Source: Sphingobium scionense
GTDB taxonomy: Bacteria > Pseudomonadota > Alphaproteobacteria > Sphingomonadales > Sphingomonadaceae
DNA: 64,000 nt
Direction of reading: 5' to 3'
NCBI RefSeq assembly: GCF_014197035.1
Contig: NZ_JACIEU010000018.1
Location: forward strand, 1 to 64,000
Shown here: positions 40,366-49,237 of the stretch, one piece after another
Layout: every line of letters starts with the position of its first letter
Numbering within the stretch: the first letter of the stretch is position 1
The notes under the pieces: model-generated
What the model saw: only the letters and a program-made list of their open reading frames with translations
Database searches by the model: none
What the model was told of the DNA's origin: nothing
Program-made: the position numbers and the translations under genes

Positions 40366-41854
40366 TCTCTGGGCTGCACAGGGCGATGCGCCCGCGGTAG
40401 TGGTGGAAAATGTCCGCGGCGCGATGCGGCTCGCGACACTGGATGCCGATGCGCTGGCGGCGGGCCTGACCCCGGGCATGACGCTGGCCGATGCGCGCGC
40501 CCGCGAGCCGGAACTGCGCGTGTTCGAGGCCGATCCCCATGGCGACCAGGACTGGCTGGAGCGACTGTGCGATGGCTGCGCCCGCTACACCCCCAATGCC
40601 GCGCTCGATTCCGGCCATGGCCTGATGCTCGACATCAGCGGCTGCGCCCATCTGTGGCATGGCGAGGCGGAACTGGCGCAGGCTGCGACCGACCGGCTGG
40701 AACGGCATGGCATGCGCGTGCGCCACGCCATCGCCGCATCGCCCGAGGCGGCCCATGCGCTCGCCCGTTTCCCCGCCGCCCCCGCGCCGGACGAGGATGC
40801 GGCGGTGCGCCGCCTGCCGGTCGAGGCGTTGGAGCTGGAGGCGGAGAGCGCGGTGGCGTTGCGCCGGGCGGGGCTGCGCACCGTCGGCGATCTCGCCGCG
40901 CGCCCGGCCGCCGCGCTCGCCGCCCGCTTCGGCGAGGAGGCGGTCGACGCGCTCCATGCGCTGCTGGGTCTGGGCCACCGCCCGCTTGCCCCGCGCCGCC
41001 CGCGCCCCGCGATCCGGGTCGAACGGCGCTTTGCTGAACCGATGGGCAGCAGCGCCCATGCTGTGAAAGTCGTGGCGGAAATGGCAGCGGAAGCGGGCGA
41101 ACAACTGACCGAGCGCGGCCAGGGCGGCCGCCGGTTCGAGGCGGTCTTCTTCCGCAGCGACGGCCTCGCCTTCCCGATCCGGGTCGAAACCAGCCTGCCG
41201 ATCCGCGATGCGCCGGCGATCATGCGGCTGTTCCAGGAACGGATCGACAGCCTGTCCGACCCGCTCGATCCCGGCTTCGGCTTCGACATGCTGCGCCTCA
41301 CCGTGCCGCGCGCCGACCCGATGGCGCCGACCCAGCTCGCGCTCGAAGGGGGCGAGGCGCGCAAGAGCGAGGGCGTGGAGGCGCTTGTCGATCGCCTGTC
41401 GATCCGTGCCGGGCGCGCCCGCATCCAGCGGCTGGAACCACGCGACAGCCATATTCCCGAACAGGCGCAGCTGGCGCTGCCGGCGGTCGAACATCGCACG
41501 CCCGAAGGCTGGGCGCCGGTCGGCGAGCCCGGCGACCCGCCGATGCGCCCGCTCCATCTGTTCGATCCGCCCCAGCCGATCGATGTGATCGCGGACGTGC
41601 CCGATGGCCCACCCCATCGCTTTCGCTGGCGCCGTACCCTGCACGAAGTCACCCGGTTCGAGGGGCCGGAGCGGATCGCACCGCAATGGTGGCAGGCCAG
41701 GGACGGCGCGATCGAGGGCGAAAGCACCGGCCGCACCCGCGACTATTACCGGATCGAGGATGCACGCGGCCGCCGCTACTGGATCTTCCGCCATGGCCTT
41801 TATGGTGCGGAGACGGTCCATCCCGGCTGGTATATCCACGGCCTGTTCGCATGA
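40259..41854 (+). CDS. imuB: Y-family polymerase-like mutasome protein ImuB
   Basis: About 531 residues from ATG 40259, which lies 107 bp inside imuA. The frame is open back to 40226. The Y-family palm/finger domain begins RYLALWFPFLPIDRLRI. The place of the second catalytic acidic pair reads LDISGCAHLW, so like other ImuB proteins it probably lacks polymerase activity and acts as a scaffold binding the sliding clamp and DnaE2. The C-terminal 150 residues are the ImuB-specific part (ARGRRYWIFRHGLYG, WYIHGLFA). Stop overlaps dnaE2. Confidence 0.92.
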   Translation: MNAMSMDRTDSRAARRYLALWFPFLPIDRLRIARPDLWAAQGDAPAVVVENVRGAMRLATLDADALAAGLTPGMTLADARAREPELRVFEADPHGDQDWLERLCDGCARYTPNAALDSGHGLMLDISGCAHLWHGEAELAQAATDRLERHGMRVRHAIAASPEAAHALARFPAAPAPDEDAAVRRLPVEALELEAESAVALRRAGLRTVGDLAARPAAALAARFGEEAVDALHALLGLGHRPLAPRRPRPAIRVERRFAEPMGSSAHAVKVVAEMAAEAGEQLTERGQGGRRFEAVFFRSDGLAFPIRVETSLPIRDAPAIMRLFQERIDSLSDPLDPGFGFDMLRLTVPRADPMAPTQLALEGGEARKSEGVEALVDRLSIRAGRARIQRLEPRDSHIPEQAQLALPAVEHRTPEGWAPVGEPGDPPMRPLHLFDPPQPIDVIADVPDGPPHRFRWRRTLHEVTRFEGPERIAPQWWQARDGAIEGESTGRTRDYYRIEDARGRRYWIFRHGLYGAETVHPGWYIHGLFA

Positions 41855-44800
41855 TCGGCCGGCGCCCGCCGCCCGATCCCGCCAGGCCGCGATCGATCGA
41901 CCGGCGCGAACTCAATGCGATCGAAGCAGCGCGAGAAAAAACGAAACCCGCCCCGCCGAGCCCGGCACCGGCTGAACCGCCCTTTGCCGAACTGGTCGCC
42001 GCCACCAATTTCTCCTTCCTGCGAGGCGCCTCCCACCCCAGCGACATGGTGGAACGCGCCATGGCATTGGGTCTCACCGGCATCGGCATTGCCGACCGCA
42101 ACAGCGTCGCCGGCGTGGTCCGCGCCCATGTCGCTCTCAAAAAGGCCCCGGAAAAGGCGCGCGCCGCACTGATGAAGGCCAGGGAAGCGGCCGGCCTGCC
42201 GCTTATACTCAGCCCGGAGGAGGAACAGGGTTGCGAGAACGATCTGCGCCTGGCGGTCGGCGCCCGGCTGGTGTTCGTCGATGGCACCCCCGACATCATC
42301 GCCTATCCGCGCACCCGGCGCGGCTGGGGCGAACTCACCAAATTGCTGACGGTCGGCAATCTCCGCTCGATCAAGGGCGACTGCATCCTGCGCTATGAGG
42401 ATCTGACCGGCCATCTCGACGAATTGCAACTGATCGTCCTGCCCTATGCCAGCGCAACCGAGCAGCAGGCGCATCGCCATCCGGTCGATTATGATTTTGC
42501 GGATCGGCCGCCCGGCGAGGCGGTCCGCCAGAAGCATCTAAGCCTGGTCCCGCCGCCGCGCCCGACCGAACTGGAAGCCCTGCTGCTGCGCCTCCATCGC
42601 CTGGCGCCCGGTCGTATCTGGCTGGGCGCAGCGCTGCGTCGCGACGGGCGCGATGCGCGGCGGCTGGCCGGTTTCACCGATCTGGCGGCGCGGACCGGCG
42701 TGCCGCTGCTGGCGACGATGGACGCCCTCTACGCCTGTCCCGAGCAGCGACCGCTGCAGGATGTGCTGAGCTGCATTCGCGAGGGAACGACCATCGCCAG
42801 GACAGGCAAGAAACTGGAAGCCAATGCCGAGCGCCATATCCATGCCCCGGCCGCGATCGCCCATCTGTTCCGAACCTGTCCGCAGGCGGTGGCCGAAACG
42901 ATCCGCTTCCTCTCCACCATCCGCTTCACCCTGGACCAACTGCGCTACGAATATCCGCACGAGCCGGTGCCGGAGGGCTGGAGCGCGCAGCAATGGCTGG
43001 AAGAACTGACCGTCAGCGCCGCCCATGCCCGCTATGGCCCGGTCATCCCCCACAAGGTGCGCACGCTGATGGACGAGGAGTTCAAGCTGATCGGCGAGCG
43101 CAACTATGCCTATTATTTCCTGACCGTACACGACATCGTCGCCTTCGCGCGCAGCAAGGGCATATTGTGCCAGGGGCGCGGATCGGCGGCCAATTCGATG
43201 GTCTGCTTCCTGCTCGGCGTGACCTCGGTCGATCCGCAGCAGCATGACCTGCTCTTTTCCCGCTTCGTGTCGGAAGAGCGGGACGAACCACCCGACATCG
43301 ACGTCGATTTCGAACATGAGCGGCGCGAGGAGGTGATGCAATATATCTATGAGCGCTATGGCCGCCATCGCGCGGGCATCGCCGCGACCGTGATCCATTA
43401 TCGCTCGCGCAGCGCCGTGCGCGAGGTCGCCAAGGTGTTGGGCCTCAGCGAAGATGTCGCGACCCGCCTCTCCAGCACTGTCTGGGGCAGCTATTCGGGC
43501 GATGTCGGCGACCAGCGCATCATCGAAGCCGGCTTCGCGCTCGACAATCCCCAGATCATGCAGTTGCGCGCGCTGATCGGCCAGTTGCTGGACGCCCCCT
43601 TCCCTCGTCACCTGTCCCAGCATGTCGGCGGTTTCGTGCTGACCCAGAACCGGCTCGACGAGACAGTGCCGCTCCATCATGCGGCGATGGCGGATCGCAG
43701 CTTCATCGAATGGGACAAGGATGACATTGACGCGCTTGGCCTGATGAAGGTCGACATATTGGCGCTTGGCATGCTGACCTGCATCCGCAAGGCATTCGAT
43801 CTGATGCGCGGCCAAGGGCTGGGCGACCATCGCCTGACCGTCGACCTCAACTCCAGCGACCCGGCCGTCTATGACATGCTCTGCAAGGGCGAGAGCATCG
43901 GCGTGTTCCAGGTCGAAAGCCGGGCGCAGATCAACATGCTGCCACGTCTCAGGCCCCGCACCCTCTATGACCTGACGGTGCAGGTGGCGATCGTGCGGCC
44001 CGGCCCGATCGAGGGCGACATGGTCCATCCCTATCTGCGTCGTCGCTGCGGCGAGGAGGCAGTGACCTATCCCTCGCCCGGCCCGCAACATGGTCCAGCC
44101 GACGAACTCAAGAGCCTGCTCGGCAAGACCTATGGCGTGCCCCTGTTCCAGGAGCAGGCGATGAAACTTGCCATTACGGCCGCCGAATTTTCCAATGTTG
44201 AAGCCAACCAGCTCCGCCGCGCGATGGCGACCTTTCGCAATGTCGGCACCATCCATCATTTCCGCGAGAAGATGATCAACGGCATGACCGCGCGCGGCTA
44301 TGAGGCGGAATTTGCCGCGCGCTGCTTCAAGCAGATCGAGGGTTTCGGCAGCTATGGCTTTCCCGAAAGCCATGCCCTGTCCTTCGCCCGGCTGGTCTAT
44401 GTCTCGGCCTGGATCAAATGCCACCAGCCCGCCATTTTCGCCTGCGCCCTGCTCAATTCCCAGCCGATGGGCTTCTATGCCCCGGCCCAGCTGGTCCGCG
44501 ACGCGCGCGAGCATGGCGTCGCCATCCATGATGTCGACGTCAATATGAGCGACTGGGACAATGGCCTGGAACCGCTGTTGCGCAGCCGTCGCGCAGACAA
44601 GGGCGAAGGAACCGGCCGGGCGCTGGCGCTGCGCCTCGGCCTGCGTCAGGTCGATGGCTTCCGCGAACAATGGGCAACCCAAATGGTGGACGCGCGGGCG
44701 ACGGGCGGCCTCTTCACCAGTATCGAGGATATGGCCCGGCGCGCCGGCCTCCCCGCGCGGGCGCTGCGGCTGCTGGCCGATGCCGATGCCTGCCGCTCGC

Positions 44801-45426
44801 TGGGACAGGACCGGCGCACCGCTCTATGGGAAGCGCGGCGCACCCCGTCGGACGAACTGCCCCTGTTCGCCGCCGCCCGTCGGCACGATCGCGCCGCCCG
44901 CGAACTGGGGGAGGAGGCGGATGCGATGCTGCCCGCCATGCCGCTCGCCGAACAGGTGATGGACGATTATGCGGTGACCCGCCTCTCGCTCAAGGGCCAT
45001 CCGATGCAGTTTCTGCGCCCGATGTTCGCGGCCGAAGGGGTGCTGAGCTGTGCCCAGACCAGCGCGGCGAAGAATGGCGCGCGCGTCCGCACCGCTGGCG
45101 TGGTGCTGGTGCGCCAGCGGCCGGGCAAGGGCAATGCCGTCTTCATCACCATCGAGGATGAGACCGGCATCACCAATATCCTGCTCTGGGCGCGCCTGTT
45201 CGAGCTGCAGCGCCGCCCGGTCATGGCCAGCCGGCTGATGCTGGTCGAGGGCGAGGTGCAGCGCAGCAAGGAGGGCGTCGTCCATTTGATGGCCAGCCGC
45301 ATCCACGACCGCACCGCCGACCTCAACCGATTGTCACAATCCGAACTGCCAGCGCAGAGCGCACCAGCCGCCGCCCGCCATCCCCGCGACGTGCGCATCC
45401 TGCCCAAGTCCCGCGATTTCCACTGA
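41851..45426 (+). CDS. dnaE2: Error-prone DNA polymerase DnaE2 (ImuC)
   Basis: About 1191 residues from ATG 41851, which overlaps the imuB stop (ATGA). The PHP domain starts ELVAATNFSFLRGASHPSDMV. The alpha-polymerase catalytic region has GRGSAANS and EPPDIDVDFEHERREEVMQY, and GKTYGVPLFQEQAMKLAI follows. An OB-fold near the C-terminus (GVVLVRQRPGKGNAVFITIEDETG) ends with the HPRDVRILPKSRDFH tail typical of DnaE2. It performs mutagenic translesion synthesis after DNA damage. Confidence 0.96.
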   Translation: MIGRRPPPDPARPRSIDRRELNAIEAAREKTKPAPPSPAPAEPPFAELVAATNFSFLRGASHPSDMVERAMALGLTGIGIADRNSVAGVVRAHVALKKAPEKARAALMKAREAAGLPLILSPEEEQGCENDLRLAVGARLVFVDGTPDIIAYPRTRRGWGELTKLLTVGNLRSIKGDCILRYEDLTGHLDELQLIVLPYASATEQQAHRHPVDYDFADRPPGEAVRQKHLSLVPPPRPTELEALLLRLHRLAPGRIWLGAALRRDGRDARRLAGFTDLAARTGVPLLATMDALYACPEQRPLQDVLSCIREGTTIARTGKKLEANAERHIHAPAAIAHLFRTCPQAVAETIRFLSTIRFTLDQLRYEYPHEPVPEGWSAQQWLEELTVSAAHARYGPVIPHKVRTLMDEEFKLIGERNYAYYFLTVHDIVAFARSKGILCQGRGSAANSMVCFLLGVTSVDPQQHDLLFSRFVSEERDEPPDIDVDFEHERREEVMQYIYERYGRHRAGIAATVIHYRSRSAVREVAKVLGLSEDVATRLSSTVWGSYSGDVGDQRIIEAGFALDNPQIMQLRALIGQLLDAPFPRHLSQHVGGFVLTQNRLDETVPLHHAAMADRSFIEWDKDDIDALGLMKVDILALGMLTCIRKAFDLMRGQGLGDHRLTVDLNSSDPAVYDMLCKGESIGVFQVESRAQINMLPRLRPRTLYDLTVQVAIVRPGPIEGDMVHPYLRRRCGEEAVTYPSPGPQHGPADELKSLLGKTYGVPLFQEQAMKLAITAAEFSNVEANQLRRAMATFRNVGTIHHFREKMINGMTARGYEAEFAARCFKQIEGFGSYGFPESHALSFARLVYVSAWIKCHQPAIFACALLNSQPMGFYAPAQLVRDAREHGVAIHDVDVNMSDWDNGLEPLLRSRRADKGEGTGRALALRLGLRQVDGFREQWATQMVDARATGGLFTSIEDMARRAGLPARALRLLADADACRSLGQDRRTALWEARRTPSDELPLFAAARRHDRAARELGEEADAMLPAMPLAEQVMDDYAVTRLSLKGHPMQFLRPMFAAEGVLSCAQTSAAKNGARVRTAGVVLVRQRPGKGNAVFITIEDETGITNILLWARLFELQRRPVMASRLMLVEGEVQRSKEGVVHLMASRIHDRTADLNRLSQSELPAQSAPAAARHPRDVRILPKSRDFH

Positions 45427-45613
45427 CGGCCGGAGCGACGGCCTGCGATCATCGGGAGATTTGGAAGCGGGGATGAAGCCGCTTTCGGCACTGCTCCTAT
45501 TCGGCTTTCCGCCCAAACCTCCTGACCGGCGTAGCCTTCCAGAAAGGGCGCCACGCCCGGCCCTTGTTCACATCGGACATTTGCCGGGAGTTATCATCCC
45601 GCCTTGCAGAGAA

Positions 45614-46528
45614 TCAATGTTCCCAACCGAGCCGGTCGGGCAGCGGCATGACTGCGCCGTCGATCAGCAGCGTAAGGCCCGCCCCTTCTGCCAGACGGCC
45701 GATCGGGATAGCGCGCACCGGCGGAGACACGCCGGGGGGCAGCGCGAAGAGCAGTTCATAGTCGTCGCCGGCACGGGCAGCGGCGAGTTGGGTCGCGGTG
45801 CTGGCGCCGCGCACGCTTTCGAGCGCGGGGGAGAGAGGGATATGATCGATGGTGACGGCAAGGTTGCTGGCCGCCCCCATACGCGCGGCGTCGATCAACA
45901 ACCCGTCCGACAGGTCCATCATCGCGGTCGCGACCCGGGCGAGCAAGGCGCCCTCCGCAAGACGCGGGCGCGGGCGGCGATAGGCGGCGACCAGCGGGCC
46001 GGATGCGGCGGGATCGGCGCGGGCAAGGTCGAGGCCGATGCCGGCATCGCCGACGGGTCCGGTGACATAGAGCCGGTCGCCGGCGCGCGCGCCGGCGCGA
46101 TTGGGCACCGGATCGCTCGTCGCCTCGCCAATGGCGGTCAGGCTGTAACTGCGCGGCGCCCCCGTCGGCATGCTGACCGTATCGCCGCCGAGCAGCGGCA
46201 TCGCGTGGCGCTCCAGAGCTTCGCCCAAACCTTCGAGGAAAGCGGCGTCCCAGGCGTCGTCGCCCGACAGGCTGTAGTTGAGCAGGCAGCCAACGGGTCT
46301 GGCGCCTTTGGCGGCCAGGTCCGACAAATTCACCGCCGCCAGTTTCCAGCCGATATCAGCCGGCGGATCGGTGGGAAGATAATGGACACGCTCGACCATC
46401 GTGTCACTGGTGAGGATGAGGCGCGTGTTGCCGACCGGCAGCACGGCAACATCATCCTGCAGTCCCTGCGCGGCGGGATCATGGGCGAGAAGGCGCAGGA
46501 GAGTGAGAAAGCGGGATTCGGCGGACAT
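45614..46528 (-). CDS. thiL: Thiamine-monophosphate kinase
   Basis: The 304-residue protein converts thiamine phosphate to thiamine diphosphate. AIRS-family motifs are DDVAVLPVGNTRLILTSDTMVERVHY, the NLSDLAAKGARPVG helix, MDLSDGLLIDAARM and the GDDYELLFALP loop. It is the last gene of a minus-strand run hisG-hisD-nusB-thiL, and nusB-thiL adjacency is common in alphaproteobacteria. A palindromic repeat unit lies between it and nusB. Confidence 0.95.
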   Translation of the reverse strand: MSAESRFLTLLRLLAHDPAAQGLQDDVAVLPVGNTRLILTSDTMVERVHYLPTDPPADIGWKLAAVNLSDLAAKGARPVGCLLNYSLSGDDAWDAAFLEGLGEALERHAMPLLGGDTVSMPTGAPRSYSLTAIGEATSDPVPNRAGARAGDRLYVTGPVGDAGIGLDLARADPAASGPLVAAYRRPRPRLAEGALLARVATAMMDLSDGLLIDAARMGAASNLAVTIDHIPLSPALESVRGASTATQLAAARAGDDYELLFALPPGVSPPVRAIPIGRLAEGAGLTLLIDGAVMPLPDRLGWEH

Positions 46529-46570
46529 GATGCAATCTCTATCCCAGCATCCGCTTCAACAAAAATCATC

Positions 46571-46656
46571 CGTCATCCTCGCGGATGCGGGGATCATTCG
46601 GCGCTACAGTCAATCCGGAACGCAGAAACGGATCCCGGATCAAGTCCGGGATGACG
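46571..46656. repeat. REP-like intergenic palindromic element
   Basis: An 86-bp unit is bounded by CGTCATCC and GGATGACG (8-bp inverted ends). It contains a strong hairpin TCCCGGA-TCAAG-TCCGGGA (46633-46651). This GTCATCCCGGA-type sequence is typical of dispersed intergenic repeats in alphaproteobacteria. It lies between nusB and thiL and may form a stem in the shared mRNA. Confidence 0.6.
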
Positions 46657-46686
46657 TCAATTATATGCCGAGGTACCGCCTACGGC

Positions 46687-47133
46687 TTAGTTACGTGCGT
46701 CCTTGGCGACGGCATCGAGCAGGCCGTTGACGAAGCCAGCCTCGCGCTTGTCGTAGAAGGCGTGGGCGACATCGACATATTCACTGATGACGGTGCCGGT
46801 CGCGACATCCTTGCGGGCGAGCAATTCATAGGCGCCCGCGCGCAGAATCTGGCGCATCGGCTTGTCGAGGCGGTCAAGGGTCCAGCCGCTCGACAGGCGG
46901 GCGGCGATCAGCCCGTCAATTTCGGCGCGGCGGCGATCGACGCCCGACACGACATCGTCGAAGAAATTCTGTTCGGCCTCGACATAGGTCACGTCCTCGA
47001 TCGTCGCGCCCAGGCGATGTTCGTGGAATTCGTGCAGCAGCAGATGGAGCGGCGTGCCCTCCATTTCGAGCTGGTAAAGCGCCTGGACCGCAGCGAGGCG
47101 CGCGGCGGAGCGGGATTTGGAACGTTCGGTCAT
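46687..47133 (-). CDS. nusB: Transcription antitermination protein NusB
   Basis: The 148-residue all-helical protein starts MTERSKSRSAARLAAVQALYQLEMEG, the classical NusB N-terminus, and contains RLDKPMRQILRAGAYELLARKD and VINEYVDVAHAF-like text (VISEYVDVAHAFYDKREAGFVNGLLD). It binds boxA RNA with NusE in rRNA antitermination. The chosen ATG (47133) matches normal NusB length; the frame is open further upstream. Confidence 0.95.
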   Translation of the reverse strand: MTERSKSRSAARLAAVQALYQLEMEGTPLHLLLHEFHEHRLGATIEDVTYVEAEQNFFDDVVSGVDRRRAEIDGLIAARLSSGWTLDRLDKPMRQILRAGAYELLARKDVATGTVISEYVDVAHAFYDKREAGFVNGLLDAVAKDARN

Positions 47134-47233
47134 ATCAATCTGTCCATAACCGTTCGGGCCGGGCTTGTCGAAGCCCATGACCAAACGCAGTGAGATGTCC
47201 GCCCTTCGACTGCGTCCAGGGCGCATGGAATTT

Positions 47234-48520
47234 CTAGAGCCGCAGCGCGACCGATGCCGCGTGCGCGGGCAGGCCTTCCGCCTCCGCGAGGGCAACGGCA
47301 GCGGGACCGATCGCGCGGATCGCTTCGGGCGTGAGACCCAGGAAGCTGGTGCGCTTCATGAAATCGAGCACCGAGAGGCCCGAGGAGAAGCGCGCGCGAC
47401 GGCCGGTCGGCAGCACATGATTGGGGCCGGCGACATAATCGCCGACCGCCTCCGGCGTCATGCGGCCGAGGAAGACGGAGCCGGCATGGCGGACCTGCGC
47501 GAAATAGCGGTCGGGATCGTCCACTGCCAGTTCGAGATGTTCGGGCGCGAGCCGATCGACCAGCGGCATCGCTTCGTCCAGGTCGCGGACCAGGATGATC
47601 GCGCCGTTGGCCGCCCAGCTGGTGGTGGCGACGGCCTGCGTCGACAGCAGCGGCAGGCGGCGCATGACTGCCTGTTCGACGGCATCGGCGAAGGCGGCAT
47701 CGTCGGTGAAGAGGATCGATTGGCTGGTCGGGTCATGTTCCGACTGGCTCAAGAGATCGGCGGCGATCCAGTCGGCGTCATTCTGGTCATCGGCGACGAC
47801 GACGATTTCGGACGGGCCGGCAACCATGTCGATACCGACCACGCCGTAAAGCTGGCGCTTGGCTTCGGCGACCCAGGCATTGCCGGGGCCGGTGATGACG
47901 TCGACCGGCTTGATGCGATCGGTGCCATAGGCGAGCGAAGCGACGGCCTGTGCCCCGCCGACGCGCCAGATTTCCTCGATCCCCGCAATCTGTGCGGCGG
48001 CCAACACCAGCGGGTTGATCTCGCCCTTGGGCGTCGGCGTCACCATGGCGATGCGCTGCACGCCCGCGACCTTGGCTGGGATGACATTCATCAGCAGCGA
48101 GCTGGGATAGGCGGCGCGGCCACCCGGCACGTAAAGGCCGGCAGCATCCACGGCGGTCCAGCGCGCGCCGAGGCGCACACCGGCGGCATCAATGCCGTCG
48201 CTGTCCACCGGCTTCTGCTTTTCATGATAGGCGGTGATGCGTGCAGCGGCGAGTTCGAGCGCGTCGCGCAATTCACTCGACAGGCCATCGAGCGCGGCAC
48301 GACAATCGGCCGGGTCGACCGCCCAGCCGCTGACGTTCAGGTCATGATGGTCGAAGCGGCGGGTATAGTCGGCCAGCGCCGTATCGCCATGGGCGCGCAC
48401 CGCCTTCAGGATGGCGCTGACGTCGCGCGAGACATCCTCGTCCGCCTCGCGCCGAGCGTCGACCAGAGCGGTGAAATCGGCCGCGAAGCCGGCAGCCTTG
48501 CTGTCGAGCCTAAGCGGCAT
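47234..48520 (-). CDS. hisD: Histidinol dehydrogenase
   Basis: The 428-residue enzyme catalyses the last two steps of histidine synthesis (histidinol to histidine, NAD-dependent, Zn). Motifs are VPGGRAAYPSSLLMNVIPAKVAGV, the signature region IDMVAGPSEIVVVADD and SEHDPTSQSILFTDD. Its start overlaps hisG by 11 bp, giving a hisG-hisD operon on the minus strand. Confidence 0.97.
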   Translation of the reverse strand: MPLRLDSKAAGFAADFTALVDARREADEDVSRDVSAILKAVRAHGDTALADYTRRFDHHDLNVSGWAVDPADCRAALDGLSSELRDALELAAARITAYHEKQKPVDSDGIDAAGVRLGARWTAVDAAGLYVPGGRAAYPSSLLMNVIPAKVAGVQRIAMVTPTPKGEINPLVLAAAQIAGIEEIWRVGGAQAVASLAYGTDRIKPVDVITGPGNAWVAEAKRQLYGVVGIDMVAGPSEIVVVADDQNDADWIAADLLSQSEHDPTSQSILFTDDAAFADAVEQAVMRRLPLLSTQAVATTSWAANGAIILVRDLDEAMPLVDRLAPEHLELAVDDPDRYFAQVRHAGSVFLGRMTPEAVGDYVAGPNHVLPTGRRARFSSGLSVLDFMKRTSFLGLTPEAIRAIGPAAVALAEAEGLPAHAASVALRL

Positions 48521-49172
48521 CGCGCACCTCCACGGCCTTGCGGAAAGCCTCCACCAGGGTGGTCAGATCAGCCGAGCGCATCTTGTAGGCGGCGCGATTG
48601 ACGATCAGCCGCGCCGACACCGGCATGATGATCGCGGTTTCAACCAGACCATTGGCCTTGAGCGTGGCGCCCGAGGACACAAGGTCGACAATGCGGCGCG
48701 ACAGGCCGAGCGAGGGCGCCAGTTCCATCGCGCCATTGAGCTTCACGCATTCGGCCTGCAGCCCGCGCGCCTCATAATATTTGCGGGTGAGGTGCGGATA
48801 TTTGGTGGCGACGCGGACATGGCTCATCGCCGCCTGATCCTCGTCCCCCGCATCCGCCGGTTCGGCGACCGACAGGCGGCAATGGCCGATATTGAGGTCA
48901 ACCGGGGCGTAGAGTTCGGAATAATCGAACTCGTCGACCACGTCAGAACCGACGATACCGATCTGGGCTGCGCCATGGGCGACGAAGGTCGCCACGTCGA
49001 AGGCGCGCACGCGAATGATCGACACGTCGGGCCGGTTGGTAGCAAAGCGCAGCGCCCGGCTCTTCTTGTCATGGAATTCCGCCTCCGGTTCGATACCGGC
49101 TTTGGCGAGCAGGGGCAGCGCCTCTTCGAGGATGCGCCCCTTGGGGATGGCGAAGGTGATCGGGCGAGTCAT
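48510..49172 (-). CDS. hisG: ATP phosphoribosyltransferase, short form (HisG-S)
   Basis: The 220-residue catalytic subunit does the first step of histidine synthesis. Motifs are IAIPKGRILEEALPLLAKAGIEP-type (FAIPKGRILEEALPLL), GIVGSDVVDEF and VATKYPHLTRKYYEARG. The length shows the short form, which needs the HisZ regulatory subunit for feedback control; hisZ is not in the window. It is first in the operon with hisD. Confidence 0.96.
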   Translation of the reverse strand: MTRPITFAIPKGRILEEALPLLAKAGIEPEAEFHDKKSRALRFATNRPDVSIIRVRAFDVATFVAHGAAQIGIVGSDVVDEFDYSELYAPVDLNIGHCRLSVAEPADAGDEDQAAMSHVRVATKYPHLTRKYYEARGLQAECVKLNGAMELAPSLGLSRRIVDLVSSGATLKANGLVETAIIMPVSARLIVNRAAYKMRSADLTTLVEAFRKAVEVRDAA

Positions 49173-49237
49173 GACCGGCGGGCCTTAGCTATCGAAGCAC
49201 CAAAGCACAAGATTTTCGGGCATGAAGGGCGCAAACG

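Noticed and set aside
40259..41854. ImuB appearing to lack a catalytic acidic residue, as a possible mutation.
   Set aside because: Loss of the polymerase active site is normal for ImuB, which acts as a scaffold for DnaE2.
42538..44682. A 714-codon minus-strand open frame.
   Set aside because: Antisense of dnaE2 with no recognisable domain or ribosome binding site.
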